Origin: Rhodospirillaceae bacterium UBA4468
Lineage (GTDB): Bacteria > Pseudomonadota > Alphaproteobacteria > Rhodospirillales > Casp-alpha2
DNA: 51,435 nt
Direction: 5' to 3'
Assembly: GCA_002389385.1 (NCBI GenBank)
Contig: DGOK01000069.1
Coordinates: forward strand, 1 to 51,435
Shown: in pieces, positions 17,064-25,807 of the stretch
Layout of the letters: each line of letters opens with the position of its first letter
Numbering within the stretch: the stretch's first letter is position 1
Notes under the pieces: model-generated
What the model saw: only the letters and a program-made list of their open reading frames with translations
Databases searched by the model: none
What the model was told of the DNA's origin: nothing
Position numbers and translations under genes: made by a program

Positions 17064-18275
17064 ATGAGTGAAACGGGTTTTTTGAGAAATGGCTGGAAAA
17101 GTCGCGAGGTCTTTCTTGTCCTGACGGCTATTGCGATGCCGATTTCATTCTCAACGTGGCAGGCTCTGTTTAACAATTTTGCACATGACTCCGCAGGACT
17201 TGGCGGAGACGGGATTGGGTACATCCAATCGTTTCGTGAAGTTCCAGGTTTTTTGAGCTTTACCGTTATCTTCTTGTTGCTCTGGTTTAAGGAACAATCA
17301 TTCGCCCTCGTGGCATTGATGCTGCTGGGTATTGGAACCATGGTTACGGGGTACTATCCCACGTTTTGGGGGTTGATGCTGACGACGTTCCTGATGTCTG
17401 TCGGTTTCCATTACTTTGAGGCGTTGCATCAATCGCTAGCATTGCAGTGGACTGATAAGAAAACGGCCCCCGAAGTCATGGGTAAGATTGTCAGCGCACG
17501 GTCGTTTGCAGCCCTTGTGTCGTTCGGCATCATTTATGTGATGTTGGATACGATGGAGTTGGACCTGAACTGGGTTTATACGATTGGCGGCGCTGTCACG
17601 ATGTTGATCGCCGTGTATTGCTGGTTTGCGTTCCCGACGTTCACAGCCGACGTTGAACAATCTAAAAAGATTGTGCTCAGAAAGCGTTATTGGCTCTGGT
17701 ATGCGCTCGTATTCATGTCCGGTGCGCGTCGGCAGATCTTTGTCGTGTTCGCAGGGTTCTTAATGGTGCAGAAATTTGGCTTCACGGCTGGGGAAATGAG
17801 CCTGATGTTTTTGGCCAATATGGTTGCGACCATATATCTGGCACCAAAAATTGGCCGAATGATCTCGCGGATCGGTGAACGGAATATGCTGATCATCGAA
17901 TACAGTGGTCTTGTTTTTGTATTCGTTGGTTATGCCTTTGCATCCGAAGCCTGGATGGGCGTTGCCATGTATATTGTCGATCACATCTTTTTTGCGATGG
18001 CGATTGCGATCAAGACGTATTTCCAAAAGATTGCGGACCCCGCGGATATCGCGTCTTCAAGCGGTGTTAGCTTCACAATTTCGCATATCGTTGCGATTGT
18101 TATTCCTGCTACGTTCGGGTTCCTCTGGCTAACCTCGCCTACGTATGTTTTCCTAGCAGGAGCAGCGATGGCGGCAGTCTCGCTCGTGCTTGCATTCCTG
18201 GTGCCTCGTAATCCGGAATCAGGCAACGAGTCGATCATCTTCCGCGTCATAGGAAAACCACAAGCAGCGGAATAG
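17064..18275 (+). CDS. MFS transporter, substrate unknown
   Basis: This is a 403-residue, twelve-helix major facilitator. The N-terminal half starts 'SREVFLVLTAIAMPISFSTWQALFNNFAHD'. The helix 6-7 cytoplasmic loop contains 'VEQSKKIVLRKRYWLWYALVFMSGARRQIFVVF', and helices 7-12 follow. The usual loop 2-3 'GxxaDrxGRR' motif is weak; 'APKIGRMISRIGERNML' (about residues 258-275) is the corresponding C-half version. It is divergent from an AraC/cupin regulator and ends 7 bp before the MoxR gene. The substrate cannot be read from sequence; export of a toxic or natural small molecule is a guess based on the regulator type. Confidence 0.88.
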   Translation: MSETGFLRNGWKSREVFLVLTAIAMPISFSTWQALFNNFAHDSAGLGGDGIGYIQSFREVPGFLSFTVIFLLLWFKEQSFALVALMLLGIGTMVTGYYPTFWGLMLTTFLMSVGFHYFEALHQSLALQWTDKKTAPEVMGKIVSARSFAALVSFGIIYVMLDTMELDLNWVYTIGGAVTMLIAVYCWFAFPTFTADVEQSKKIVLRKRYWLWYALVFMSGARRQIFVVFAGFLMVQKFGFTAGEMSLMFLANMVATIYLAPKIGRMISRIGERNMLIIEYSGLVFVFVGYAFASEAWMGVAMYIVDHIFFAMAIAIKTYFQKIADPADIASSSGVSFTISHIVAIVIPATFGFLWLTSPTYVFLAGAAMAAVSLVLAFLVPRNPESGNESIIFRVIGKPQAAE

Positions 18276-18282
18276 CGAATTC

Positions 18283-19140
18283 ATGATGAGCAAACGATTT
18301 GACGGTACTGAAAACTATGTTGCGACCGATGACCTAAAGATTGCAGTGAATGCTGCTGTCGGTCTCGGCAGACCTTTGTTAGTCAAAGGAGAGCCCGGCA
18401 CGGGTAAAACTGTTCTGGCCGAAGAGATTGCGAAATCTCTGGGTGCCCCTTTGATCCCATGGCATATCAAATCGACGACTAAGGCTCAGCAAGGCCTCTA
18501 TGAATATGATGCTGTAGCGCGACTTCGTGATAGCCAGCTTGGCGACGAGCGTGTGCACGATATCTCGAACTACATTGTCAAAGGCAAGCTTTGGGAAGCG
18601 TTTGAAAGTGAACAACGTCCTGTGTTGTTGATTGATGAAGTCGATAAGGCTGACATTGAATTTCCAAACGATCTTTTACTCGAACTCGATCGTATGGAAT
18701 TTCATGTCTATGAAACAAAAGAAACCATTCGCGCAGATAACCGCCCCGTTGTGATTATCACATCGAATAATGAAAAAGACCTACCGGATGCATTCTTGCG
18801 CCGCTGTTTCTTCCATTACATCAAGTTCCCTGATGAAGGCACGATGCGGGCGATTATTGATGTACACTTTCCAGATGTGCAGAAGCGTCTGGTCAAAGAG
18901 GCCATGGAAGTTTTTTACGAACTTCGGGATGTGCCAGGCCTCAAGAAACGTCCATCGACGTCCGAGTTATTGGATTGGATCAAGTTGTTGATGATCGAAG
19001 ACATACCGGTTGATGCTCTGCGCTCCAACGATAAAAAAGACCTGATTCCACCGCTTTACGGGGCCTTGCTGAAAAACGAGCAGGACGTACATTTGTTAGA
19101 GCGTTTAGCATTCTTGAACCGCCGCGAAGGTGGGAATTGA
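18283..19140 (+). CDS. MoxR-family AAA+ ATPase
   Basis: MoxR ATPases act as chaperones that remodel or activate partner complexes, usually with a VWA-domain protein. The 285 residues have Walker A 'GEPGTGKT' (36-43), Walker B 'VLLIDEVDKAD' (about 118-128), sensor-1 'VIITSNNEKDLPDAFLRRC' with the arginine finger, and a C-terminal lid domain 'KRPSTSELLDWIKLL'. The ATG at 18283 is followed at once by a second ATG; either could start. It sits 7 bp after the MFS gene and 48 bp before an MscS channel gene, and a CoxE-like VWA gene follows the channel. MoxR and VWA are classic partners. Confidence 0.93.
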   Translation: MMSKRFDGTENYVATDDLKIAVNAAVGLGRPLLVKGEPGTGKTVLAEEIAKSLGAPLIPWHIKSTTKAQQGLYEYDAVARLRDSQLGDERVHDISNYIVKGKLWEAFESEQRPVLLIDEVDKADIEFPNDLLLELDRMEFHVYETKETIRADNRPVVIITSNNEKDLPDAFLRRCFFHYIKFPDEGTMRAIIDVHFPDVQKRLVKEAMEVFYELRDVPGLKKRPSTSELLDWIKLLMIEDIPVDALRSNDKKDLIPPLYGALLKNEQDVHLLERLAFLNRREGGN

Positions 19141-19188
19141 AGCGATCACTCGTGACGTCGTTTCTTATTCATGTTTTCATAGGCGATT

Positions 19189-20568
19189 ATGGTAAAATAT
19201 ATCGATCCTGCTAAAATAGAGCGCCTTGGGCTAGAGGCTTGGGACTGGGTGTTGGCGCATGTTCTTGTGTGGCCGACAGCAGTGCAGGCTGCGATTGTTA
19301 TTGTCGCTTTCCTGGTTGCGCGGTTGCTGGCACCCAAACTCGTCGCATTGATCACACGCACTGCAGACCATCCGAAGTTCCCAAACTGGTTAGCACCTAA
19401 AGTTCGTTCCTGTGCGTCATTGAGTTTTGCGTTCGTTTGGTTGGCCCTGCAATGGTTCTCGGTTTTTGCTGCGATTGAGGCTGAATGGCCAAGTCGTCTC
19501 ATTGAAAGCGTTGTTTCGCTCCTGACGGCATGGGTGGTTATTCGGTTCGCTTCAAGTTTTGTGCGCGACGCTGGTTGGTCACGCACTTTAGCGGTTTTTG
19601 CCTGGTCAGTTGCTGCGCTCAATTTAGTCGGTTTGCTCGGGCCGACGGTTCATACCCTTGAGAGTATGGCACTTTCAATGGGCGATATAAGACTGTCAGT
19701 TTTAGGACTGATCAAAGCTGGCATTGTCCTCATGCTCTTGCTTTGGGTGGCAGGCATTATGTCACGACTTATCGAGCACCGGCTTGATGCCTCACAAACG
19801 CTTTCACCGTCAGCACGTGTCCTCGTCAGTAAACTTATTCGTGTTCTGTTGATCGTCATTGCGATCATTGCGGCCTTGGAAAGCATCGGTATCGACCTTA
19901 CGGCGCTGACGGTATTTGGTGGTGCTATCGGTCTTGGTATCGGGTTTGGTCTGCAAAAAGTGATTTCGAATCTCATGAGTGGTGTAATTTTACTCATGGA
20001 CAAATCTGTTAAACCGGGCGATGTGATTGCGATTGACGGCACCTTTGGTTGGATCAATCGACTAAGTGCTCGATATGTCTCCGTGATCACGCGTGATGGC
20101 ATAGAGCATCTTATCCCAAATGAGGACTTGATTTCACAACGGGTCGAGAACTGGTCCTATTCCGACAGTCTGATCCGATTGAAGCTGCCGATTGGCGTTG
20201 CTTACGAATCCGATGTGCCTCTGGCAATGACGCTTGCCGTTGATGCTGCGAAAAACGTTAAGCGTGCGCTTGATAACCCTGCGCCTGTATGTCGACTGAT
20301 GAATTTTAGTGATGATGCTGTTGAATTAGAGCTACGTGTTTGGATCTGTGATCCTCAAAAGGGTGTCGCGAATGTTCAGTCAGAAATTCTGCTGAATATC
20401 TGGAACCTTTACCATGAGAATGGTGTTGAGTTTCCATTCTCGCAGCGTGATCTGCATATCAAGTCGTCCGTACCACTTCGTGTAGAAATGGTTTCCAAGG
20501 GCACGCCAGACAATGATGCGTTTGACGACCTCTCAGATAATCCCAAGGAAAATCCAAAGGATAGCTGA
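19189..20568 (+). CDS. MscS-family mechanosensitive channel
   Basis: This is a 459-residue membrane protein with about five N-terminal hydrophobic helices (for example around residues 25-50, 80-110, 150-180 and 210-235). The MscS pore helix and beta domain follow: 'LTVFGGAIGLGIGFGLQKVISNLMSG' (in parts), 'MDKSVKPGDVIAIDGTFGWINRLSARYVSVITRDG', then 'LIPNEDLISQRVENWSYSD'. MscS channels open under membrane tension to release solutes after osmotic downshock. It is longer than E. coli MscS (286 residues), with extra N-terminal helices. The stop overlaps the next gene's ATG (TGATG), so the channel is translationally coupled to the VWA gene and probably cotranscribed with moxR. Confidence 0.95.
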   Translation: MVKYIDPAKIERLGLEAWDWVLAHVLVWPTAVQAAIVIVAFLVARLLAPKLVALITRTADHPKFPNWLAPKVRSCASLSFAFVWLALQWFSVFAAIEAEWPSRLIESVVSLLTAWVVIRFASSFVRDAGWSRTLAVFAWSVAALNLVGLLGPTVHTLESMALSMGDIRLSVLGLIKAGIVLMLLLWVAGIMSRLIEHRLDASQTLSPSARVLVSKLIRVLLIVIAIIAALESIGIDLTALTVFGGAIGLGIGFGLQKVISNLMSGVILLMDKSVKPGDVIAIDGTFGWINRLSARYVSVITRDGIEHLIPNEDLISQRVENWSYSDSLIRLKLPIGVAYESDVPLAMTLAVDAAKNVKRALDNPAPVCRLMNFSDDAVELELRVWICDPQKGVANVQSEILLNIWNLYHENGVEFPFSQRDLHIKSSVPLRVEMVSKGTPDNDAFDDLSDNPKENPKDS

Positions 20569-21749
20569 TGTTTATAGACTTCTTTCTAAAACTTCGCGAT
20601 GTCGGTGTGCCGTGTTCACTCAGAGAATATCTAACATTGGTCGAAGCTGTTGATAGTGGCTACGCGGATTTTGACCTGAATGGATTTTACTTTCTAAGCC
20701 GCTCAGCGATGGTCAAAGACGAGCGAAATCTTGATAAATTTGACCGTGTATTTGGCGAAGTGTTTAAAGGCATTGAGACACCTGAGGGTGAAGAGGGGGC
20801 AACCCACGATATCCCTGAGGAATGGCTTCGAAAGCTTTCTGAGAAAATCCTCACAGACGAAGAGAAAAAACAGATCGAAGCTATGGGTGGTTGGGACAAG
20901 CTCATGGAGACACTCCAGAAACGTCTCGAAGAACAAAAAAAACGCCATCAAGGTGGGTCAAAATGGATCGGCACGGGGGGCACGTCACCGTTTGGTGCCT
21001 ATGGCTATAACCCGGAAGGTGTGCGTATTGGCCAGGATGAAAATCGTAATTTCTCAGCTGTGAAAGTCTGGGATAAACGGGAATTCAAAAACCTTGATGA
21101 CACGCTTGCCCTTGGAACAAGAAATATCAAAGTGGCTTTGCGGCGCCTCAGGCGATTTGCCCGTGAAGGGGCGCCTAGTGAGCTTGATCTGGATGGCACG
21201 ATTAAAGGAACGGCGCGTAAAGGGTTCCTCGACATTCAAATGCGTGCTGAGCGGCATAACGCTGTTAAGGTATTGATTTTCTTTGATGTTGGCGGCTCGA
21301 TGAATCCTCATGTACGCACGATGGAAGAATTGTTTTCAGCCGTACGAAGCGAGTTCAAGCATCTGGAATATTTCTATTTTCATAACTTTTTATACGAGCG
21401 TGTGTGGCGTGATAATCGTCGCCGGCAAACGAATTCAACGCCAACCTGGGAAGTCCTTCGGACATTCCCCCATGATTATAAAGTGGTGATCGTAGGGGAT
21501 GCGTCAATGAGCCCATACGAGATCGTCATGCCAGGTGGCAGCGTTGAACATTGGAACGAAGAAGCCGGGGTTGTGTGGCTCCAGAGGTTGCTGCAGATTT
21601 ATCCAAAAACGATTTGGCTGAACCCGATCAAGAAAGACTGGTGGGATCACACGCAATCGGTCTCCATGGTTCGTGAACTCATGGAAGACCGAATGTATCC
21701 GCTAACGTTATCGGGCTTAGAGGACGCAATGCGCGAGCTGACGCGCTAG
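20568..21749 (+). CDS. VWA domain protein, CoxE-like
   Basis: This is a 393-residue soluble protein. The N-terminal region 'MFIDFFLKLRDVGVPCSLREYLTLVEAV' and a charged helical middle (about residues 80-130) are followed by a C-terminal von Willebrand A domain. The MIDAS metal site appears as D240-V-G-G-S244 ('LIFFDVGGSMN'), with further contacts in 'VIVGDASMSPYE'. This architecture matches CoxE-like proteins that pair with MoxR ATPases to mature metalloenzymes or assemble complexes. Its start overlaps the MscS stop by one base. There is no CO dehydrogenase or other obvious client in the window. It converges on the cyclophilin gene. Confidence 0.9.
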   Translation: MFIDFFLKLRDVGVPCSLREYLTLVEAVDSGYADFDLNGFYFLSRSAMVKDERNLDKFDRVFGEVFKGIETPEGEEGATHDIPEEWLRKLSEKILTDEEKKQIEAMGGWDKLMETLQKRLEEQKKRHQGGSKWIGTGGTSPFGAYGYNPEGVRIGQDENRNFSAVKVWDKREFKNLDDTLALGTRNIKVALRRLRRFAREGAPSELDLDGTIKGTARKGFLDIQMRAERHNAVKVLIFFDVGGSMNPHVRTMEELFSAVRSEFKHLEYFYFHNFLYERVWRDNRRRQTNSTPTWEVLRTFPHDYKVVIVGDASMSPYEIVMPGGSVEHWNEEAGVVWLQRLLQIYPKTIWLNPIKKDWWDHTQSVSMVRELMEDRMYPLTLSGLEDAMRELTR

Positions 21750-21761
21750 CGAAGTCCCATA

Positions 21762-22313
21762 TTACTTAGCGTCAGCTGCAATGCGCATTGTGATAATTTT
21801 GTCTGGATCTTCGACAAGACCATTGGCGCGCTCGTCGCCTTTTTTGATCTGATCGACATATTCCATGCCATCAATGACTTCGCCCCAAATGGTATACTGT
21901 CCATCTAGCCATGTGCTTGGCTCAAGGGTGATAAAGAACTGGCTGTCGGCACTATTTGGGTTTTGTGATCTCGCCATGCCCATCGTGCCGCGATAAAACT
22001 TCTCAAGGTCGGTAAATTCGGCAGCAATATTCTGACCAGAGCCACCGGTGCCGTTTCCGTCAGGATCACCTGTCTGTGCCATGAAGCCATCGATTACGCG
22101 GTGGAAAACAAGGCCATCATAAAACTTTTCACGGACAAGCTCTTTAATGCGAGCAACGTGATTGGGCGCAATATCAGGGCGCATTTCAATCACGACCATG
22201 CCGGATTTTAGTTCTAGATGAAGGGTGTTTTCTAGATCGGCTGCTTTGGCTTCTGTGTTCATGGCAAATACCGTAAATAGCGCGAGGATAACAATGCCAG
22301 CAAGGCGGCGCAT
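21762..22313 (-). CDS. Exported cyclophilin-type peptidyl-prolyl cis-trans isomerase
   Basis: This is a 183-residue periplasmic foldase. A signal peptide (residues 1-24, 'MRRLAGIVILALFTVFAMNT' then 'EAKA') precedes the cyclophilin domain. Catalytic and substrate residues lie in 'YDGLVFHRVIDGFMAQTGDPDGNGTGG' (Arg, Phe, Met and Gln of the active site), 'GMARSQNPNSADSQFFITL' and 'WLDGQYTIWGEVIDGMEYVDQI'. The length and order match bacterial PpiA/PpiB. It is the last gene of a leftward set with the CheZ-like gene 52 bp upstream. Confidence 0.95.
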   Translation of the reverse strand: MRRLAGIVILALFTVFAMNTEAKAADLENTLHLELKSGMVVIEMRPDIAPNHVARIKELVREKFYDGLVFHRVIDGFMAQTGDPDGNGTGGSGQNIAAEFTDLEKFYRGTMGMARSQNPNSADSQFFITLEPSTWLDGQYTIWGEVIDGMEYVDQIKKGDERANGLVEDPDKIITMRIAADAK

Positions 22314-22365
22314 TTTACTCTCCTAATCTGGTGAATATGTTCCGTTTTCTATGACTTAATTGCCC

Positions 22366-22839
22366 TCAATCGAACTGGGCGTCAATATCTGACTGCATTA
22401 AACCTTTGCCTTTGTGCTGTGGGCCTTCGAGCAATTTGTCGTCTTTGATCTCATTCGAGAGGGTTGTTGCGGTACCTTTATAGGTATCGCCATCCAATAG
22501 GGCTGCGATAGAAATGATACGCTCTTCAATATATCCGAGTGATTTCGTGATTTTACCGGCTCGCTGGCCTGTTATGTCCTGGAAGGTGCATGCTTCATAT
22601 ATTTTCTGAGTGCTCACAGTCATCGCGCTGAGGAGTATTTCTGCGTCGGCGTTGTTGCTGACGAATGAGCGTAAAGTCGCAATGCTTTCGTCGCTCTGTT
22701 CAGCAGCGCCAATAATTGTGTGTGTCGATTTCTCGGTTGCCTGATCGATGGCATTAATTTCTTGTTCAATGCGCTGCGCCATTTGCCGCAGGCTCAACAG
22801 TTCAGATTTGAGTATGTCCATATCTGCTTGCTCAGGCAT
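22366..22839 (-). CDS. CheZ-like CheY-P phosphatase
   Basis: This is a 157-residue helical protein with the CheZ catalytic pattern. 'ACTFQDITGQRAGKI' contains Asp88 and Gln92, in the D-x-x-x-Q arrangement used by CheZ to dephosphorylate CheY-P. The upstream helix 'MDILKSELLSLRQMAQRIEQEINAI' could make the long CheZ hairpin. The C-terminus ends 'QSDIDAQFD', resembling the CheY-binding tail peptide of CheZ. It is shorter than E. coli CheZ (214 residues), as in divergent alphaproteobacterial versions. No chemotaxis genes are adjacent; it lies between meaB (26 bp) and a cyclophilin gene, so the response-regulator partner must be encoded elsewhere. Confidence 0.82.
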   Translation of the reverse strand: MPEQADMDILKSELLSLRQMAQRIEQEINAIDQATEKSTHTIIGAAEQSDESIATLRSFVSNNADAEILLSAMTVSTQKIYEACTFQDITGQRAGKITKSLGYIEERIISIAALLDGDTYKGTATTLSNEIKDDKLLEGPQHKGKGLMQSDIDAQFD

Positions 22840-22865
22840 CGAATATCGCTCCTCAACAAGGAATT

Positions 22866-23831
22866 TTAGGTATTAAATCGATCGATTAATTTCAGTGCGG
22901 CATCGGTTGGCGTGATCTTTCCTGCGCGAACGTCGGCCTCAAGGGTATCCGCAACATCACTTTTCTGTCGAACGCGTTCAATAAGTGTCGCAGTGACTTC
23001 ATCCCACATCCAGCTTGCAGCCTGTTCTGCGCGCTTTTCATCGGTCGCACCGGCGTCTCTCATGATTTTGCCGAATTCATCCATTTTTTCCCAGACTTCA
23101 GGGATGCCAGCCCCCGTATGGGCAGAACATCGGAGGACATGTGGCCGCCATAGCTCATTGCCGGTTCGGAGCATATGAATTGCTGAACGATAATCTTGAA
23201 ATGCACGGCTCGCAGCTTTTGCCAAATCGCCATCGTCTTTTGTCACAACCAAAAGATCGGCCATCTCAACAATGCCCTTCTTGATGCCTTGTAAATCATC
23301 ACCACCACCAGGCGCCACCAAGAGAGCAAACATATCGACCAAGTCCGCAACGGCGTACTCGGATTGTCCAACGCCAACGGTTTCAACAAGAATGACATCA
23401 AAGCCGCTGGCTTCAACGGCGAGAATGGTTTCTCTGGTCCGCCTCGCAACACCCCCCATTGAGCCACCCGATGGAGACGGTCTGACAAAGGCATCAGGAT
23501 GCCGCGCAAGGTTCTCCATCCGGGTTTTGTCGCCCAATATCGATCCACCATGTTTCGGGCTCGAAGGGTCAACAGCCAAGACAGCGACCCGGTGGCCCTG
23601 TTCAATGACATGAAGACCAAAGGTCTCAATAAAGGATGATTTCCCGACACCAGGTACGCCAGAGATGCCGATGCGCAATGACTTGCCAGTTTGGGGCAGG
23701 AGCTCTGAGAGGGCTTCCTGTGCATCTACTCGATGATCTGTACGTGTTGATTCAATGCGGGTTATGAGACGGGCGAGGGCGCGTCGACTCCCGCTTTGGA
23801 CCCCAGATACCAGTTCCTTAATCTCACTCAC
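22866..23831 (-). CDS. meaB: MeaB-type GTPase for methylmalonyl-CoA mutase
   Basis: MeaB (ArgK family) is a G3E GTPase that protects and gates cofactor loading of adenosylcobalamin-dependent methylmalonyl-CoA mutase. The 321 residues show the P-loop 'GISGVPGVGKSSFIE' (about 54-68), 'LAVDPSSPKHGGSILGDKTRM', the 'VETVGVGQSE' switch and 'GGGDDLQGIKKGI'. The base-recognition motif reads 'VVTKDDGD', a variant of the usual N/TKAD. The ATG overlaps the stop of the upstream unknown gene (ATGA). The mutase genes themselves are not in the window. Confidence 0.95.
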   Translation of the reverse strand: MSEIKELVSGVQSGSRRALARLITRIESTRTDHRVDAQEALSELLPQTGKSLRIGISGVPGVGKSSFIETFGLHVIEQGHRVAVLAVDPSSPKHGGSILGDKTRMENLARHPDAFVRPSPSGGSMGGVARRTRETILAVEASGFDVILVETVGVGQSEYAVADLVDMFALLVAPGGGDDLQGIKKGIVEMADLLVVTKDDGDLAKAASRAFQDYRSAIHMLRTGNELWRPHVLRCSAHTGAGIPEVWEKMDEFGKIMRDAGATDEKRAEQAASWMWDEVTATLIERVRQKSDVADTLEADVRAGKITPTDAALKLIDRFNT

Positions 23832-24253
23832 GGTTTCTTACGCTTCTTTTTTGGTTTCTTAGCGTCGGCGTCAGCTTTTTCGTCGAATGACGACCCGAAT
23901 GCATGCATGGCCATCACAACCAGCTTTTCTCGCTGTTCCTCAGGGAGGTCATCCAGCAATTTGGTTTTTTGATCGTGAATTGATAACGCCTGTTCGATGA
24001 GTGCTTGCCGCCCAGGGGGTAAGTTCTTTTTGCGTTCGAGTTCGGCTGATGCACTTTCTATTGCTTGTTGGACAAGGGTTTCTGGCAATACATCCAAGTC
24101 GTCGTCATCGGAGGGTTTATTATTGGCTTTAACTGGCGCGTTACTTTTCTTGAGCGTGCCATTTTTGGCAGTTTGAATCTCATCAAGCTTTTTTCGAGCA
24201 TTCTTATCGATAAAGATCGACAACAGCGCGCGAGAGAAAATATTACCAGCCAT
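23828..24253 (-). CDS. Conserved-looking unknown protein, Lys-rich C-terminus
   Basis: I do not recognise this 141-residue protein. It begins 'MAGNIFSRALLSIFIDKNAR', has a charged middle (Asp-rich 'SDDDDLDVLPE' near residue 55), and an alpha-helical segment 'LPPGRQALIEQALSIHDQKTKLLDDLPEEQREKLVVMAMHAF' (in parts). The tail is very basic ('KKPKKKRKKP'), which might bind nucleic acid or another acidic partner. There is no signal peptide or membrane helix. Its stop overlaps the meaB start, so it is the first gene of this operon. It is divergent from pyruvate kinase across 129 bases in which I see no other gene. Confidence 0.8.
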   Translation of the reverse strand: MAGNIFSRALLSIFIDKNARKKLDEIQTAKNGTLKKSNAPVKANNKPSDDDDLDVLPETLVQQAIESASAELERKKNLPPGRQALIEQALSIHDQKTKLLDDLPEEQREKLVVMAMHAFGSSFDEKADADAKKPKKKRKKP

Positions 24254-24382
24254 ATATCAACGCCTCGAACTCATTTTGTTCACAAATTGCGAATCATTTG
24301 ATAACGGTAGGACTATGTATTTTTCTTGTAAACGTTGATCTAAGCTAGCCAAACTCCAAGTCTGCGCCGTAAACTCTCTACC

Positions 24383-25798
24383 ATGAGAAGAAATAGAGAT
24401 TCAAAGATTGTCGCCACGCTTGGCCCCGCAAGCAGTTCCGAGAAACAAATCTCGGACCTTTTCGAAGCTGGGGTCGACGTATTTAGAATGAATTCCTCGC
24501 ATGGAGATCATGCCGGACACCGTGAGCGCTATGATATCGTTCGTGGCTTGGAGAAAAAATACGGACGATCGGTTGGTATTCTCCTAGACCTTCAAGGCCC
24601 CAAATTACGTGTTGGCGACTTTGAGGGTGGCAAGGTTGTCCTCAAGACTGGGCAGCGCTATCGCTTGGAGGCTGATGAATGCCTTGGTGATACGAAGCGT
24701 GCATGTTTGCCACACCCTGAAGTCTTTAAGGCGCTCGAGCCTAATACTGACCTGTTGCTTGATGATGGGCGTCTACGCCTGAGGGTGCTTGAGCATGGGG
24801 AAGGCTGGGCCGAGACTGAAGTCATTGTCGGTGGTGTGTTATCAAACCACAAAGGATTGAACGTGCCGAGCGTGATCCTTGATGTCAGCCCACTGACGGC
24901 AAAGGATCTCGAGGATTTGCGGTTTGGTCTGGATCTTGGTGTCGACTTTATCGGCTTGAGTTTCGTGCAACGTCCAGAAGATGTGGCTGAAGCAAAGAAG
25001 ATTATTGCTGGCCGTGCACACGTCATCAGCAAGCTTGAGAAGCCCCAAGCGCTTGAGCGTTTAGAAGAGATTGTAGATTTGTCAGATGCGATCATGGTTG
25101 CCCGTGGTGATCTGGGTGTCGAAGTCCCGCCTGAAGATGTGCCGGGGCTACAAAAGCGGATGCTGCGTGCATGTCGTCATAAAGGGAAGCCTGTAATCGT
25201 GGCAACCCAGATGCTGGACAGCATGATCCATGCGCCAACACCAACACGTGCCGAAGCATCTGACGTAGCGACGGCGATTTATGACGGTGCCGATGCCGTG
25301 ATGTTATCAGCAGAAACGGCCGTTGGTGATTTTGCCAATGAAAGTGTTGCGATGATGGACCGGATCATCAAACGGGTTGAAGGCGATCCGCTTTATCGGG
25401 AAATGCGAGAGGCTGAGCGTCGTGCCCCTGAGGCAACGGCTGCGGATGCTATTTCGGCAGCTGCGCGTCAGGTGGCAGATACGATCTCTGCTGCTGCGAT
25501 CGTGACCTTTTCGACAACAGGATCGACGACGATCCGTGCAGCGCGTGAGCGTCCCGTTGTCCCGATCCTTGGATTAACACCACGAAAAGATACAGCGCGA
25601 AGAAGTGCGCTGATATGGGGCGTGCACTCAGTTCATACCGAAGATTGTCATGCTTTCCGTGAAATGGTGAGCAAGGCAATCAAAGTCGCTAAATCCGAGG
25701 GATTTGCAGAAGTTGGTGACCCTATTGTGATTACAGCCGGTGTGCCGTTTGGGACGTCGGGGGCGACGAATATTCTACGCATTGCCTGGATCGAATAG
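24383..25798 (+). CDS. pyk: Pyruvate kinase
   Basis: The enzyme converts phosphoenolpyruvate and ADP to pyruvate and ATP in the last step of glycolysis. The 471 residues contain 'SKIVATLGPASSSEKQI' at the N-terminus, 'DVFRMNSSHGDHAGH', the metal/catalytic lysine region 'VISKLEKPQALERLEEI', the signature 'DAIMVARGDLGVEVPPEDV', and 'VATQMLDSMIHAPTPTRAEASDVA' (in parts). The C-terminal domain includes 'TFSTTGSTTIRAARERPVVPI', which in other kinases binds the allosteric effector. The ATG at 24383 is used. A RarD-like permease gene starts 9 bp after its stop. Confidence 0.98.
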   Translation: MRRNRDSKIVATLGPASSSEKQISDLFEAGVDVFRMNSSHGDHAGHRERYDIVRGLEKKYGRSVGILLDLQGPKLRVGDFEGGKVVLKTGQRYRLEADECLGDTKRACLPHPEVFKALEPNTDLLLDDGRLRLRVLEHGEGWAETEVIVGGVLSNHKGLNVPSVILDVSPLTAKDLEDLRFGLDLGVDFIGLSFVQRPEDVAEAKKIIAGRAHVISKLEKPQALERLEEIVDLSDAIMVARGDLGVEVPPEDVPGLQKRMLRACRHKGKPVIVATQMLDSMIHAPTPTRAEASDVATAIYDGADAVMLSAETAVGDFANESVAMMDRIIKRVEGDPLYREMREAERRAPEATAADAISAAARQVADTISAAAIVTFSTTGSTTIRAARERPVVPILGLTPRKDTARRSALIWGVHSVHTEDCHAFREMVSKAIKVAKSEGFAEVGDPIVITAGVPFGTSGATNILRIAWIE

Positions 25799-25807
25799 AG
25801 CTCATTT

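Noticed and set aside
5881..24299. GCGAATCATTT shared by the intergenic regions at 5881-5891 and 24289-24299
   Set aside because: An 11-base match between two AT-rich gaps is expected about once by chance over the intergenic total; no further copies or flanking similarity were seen.
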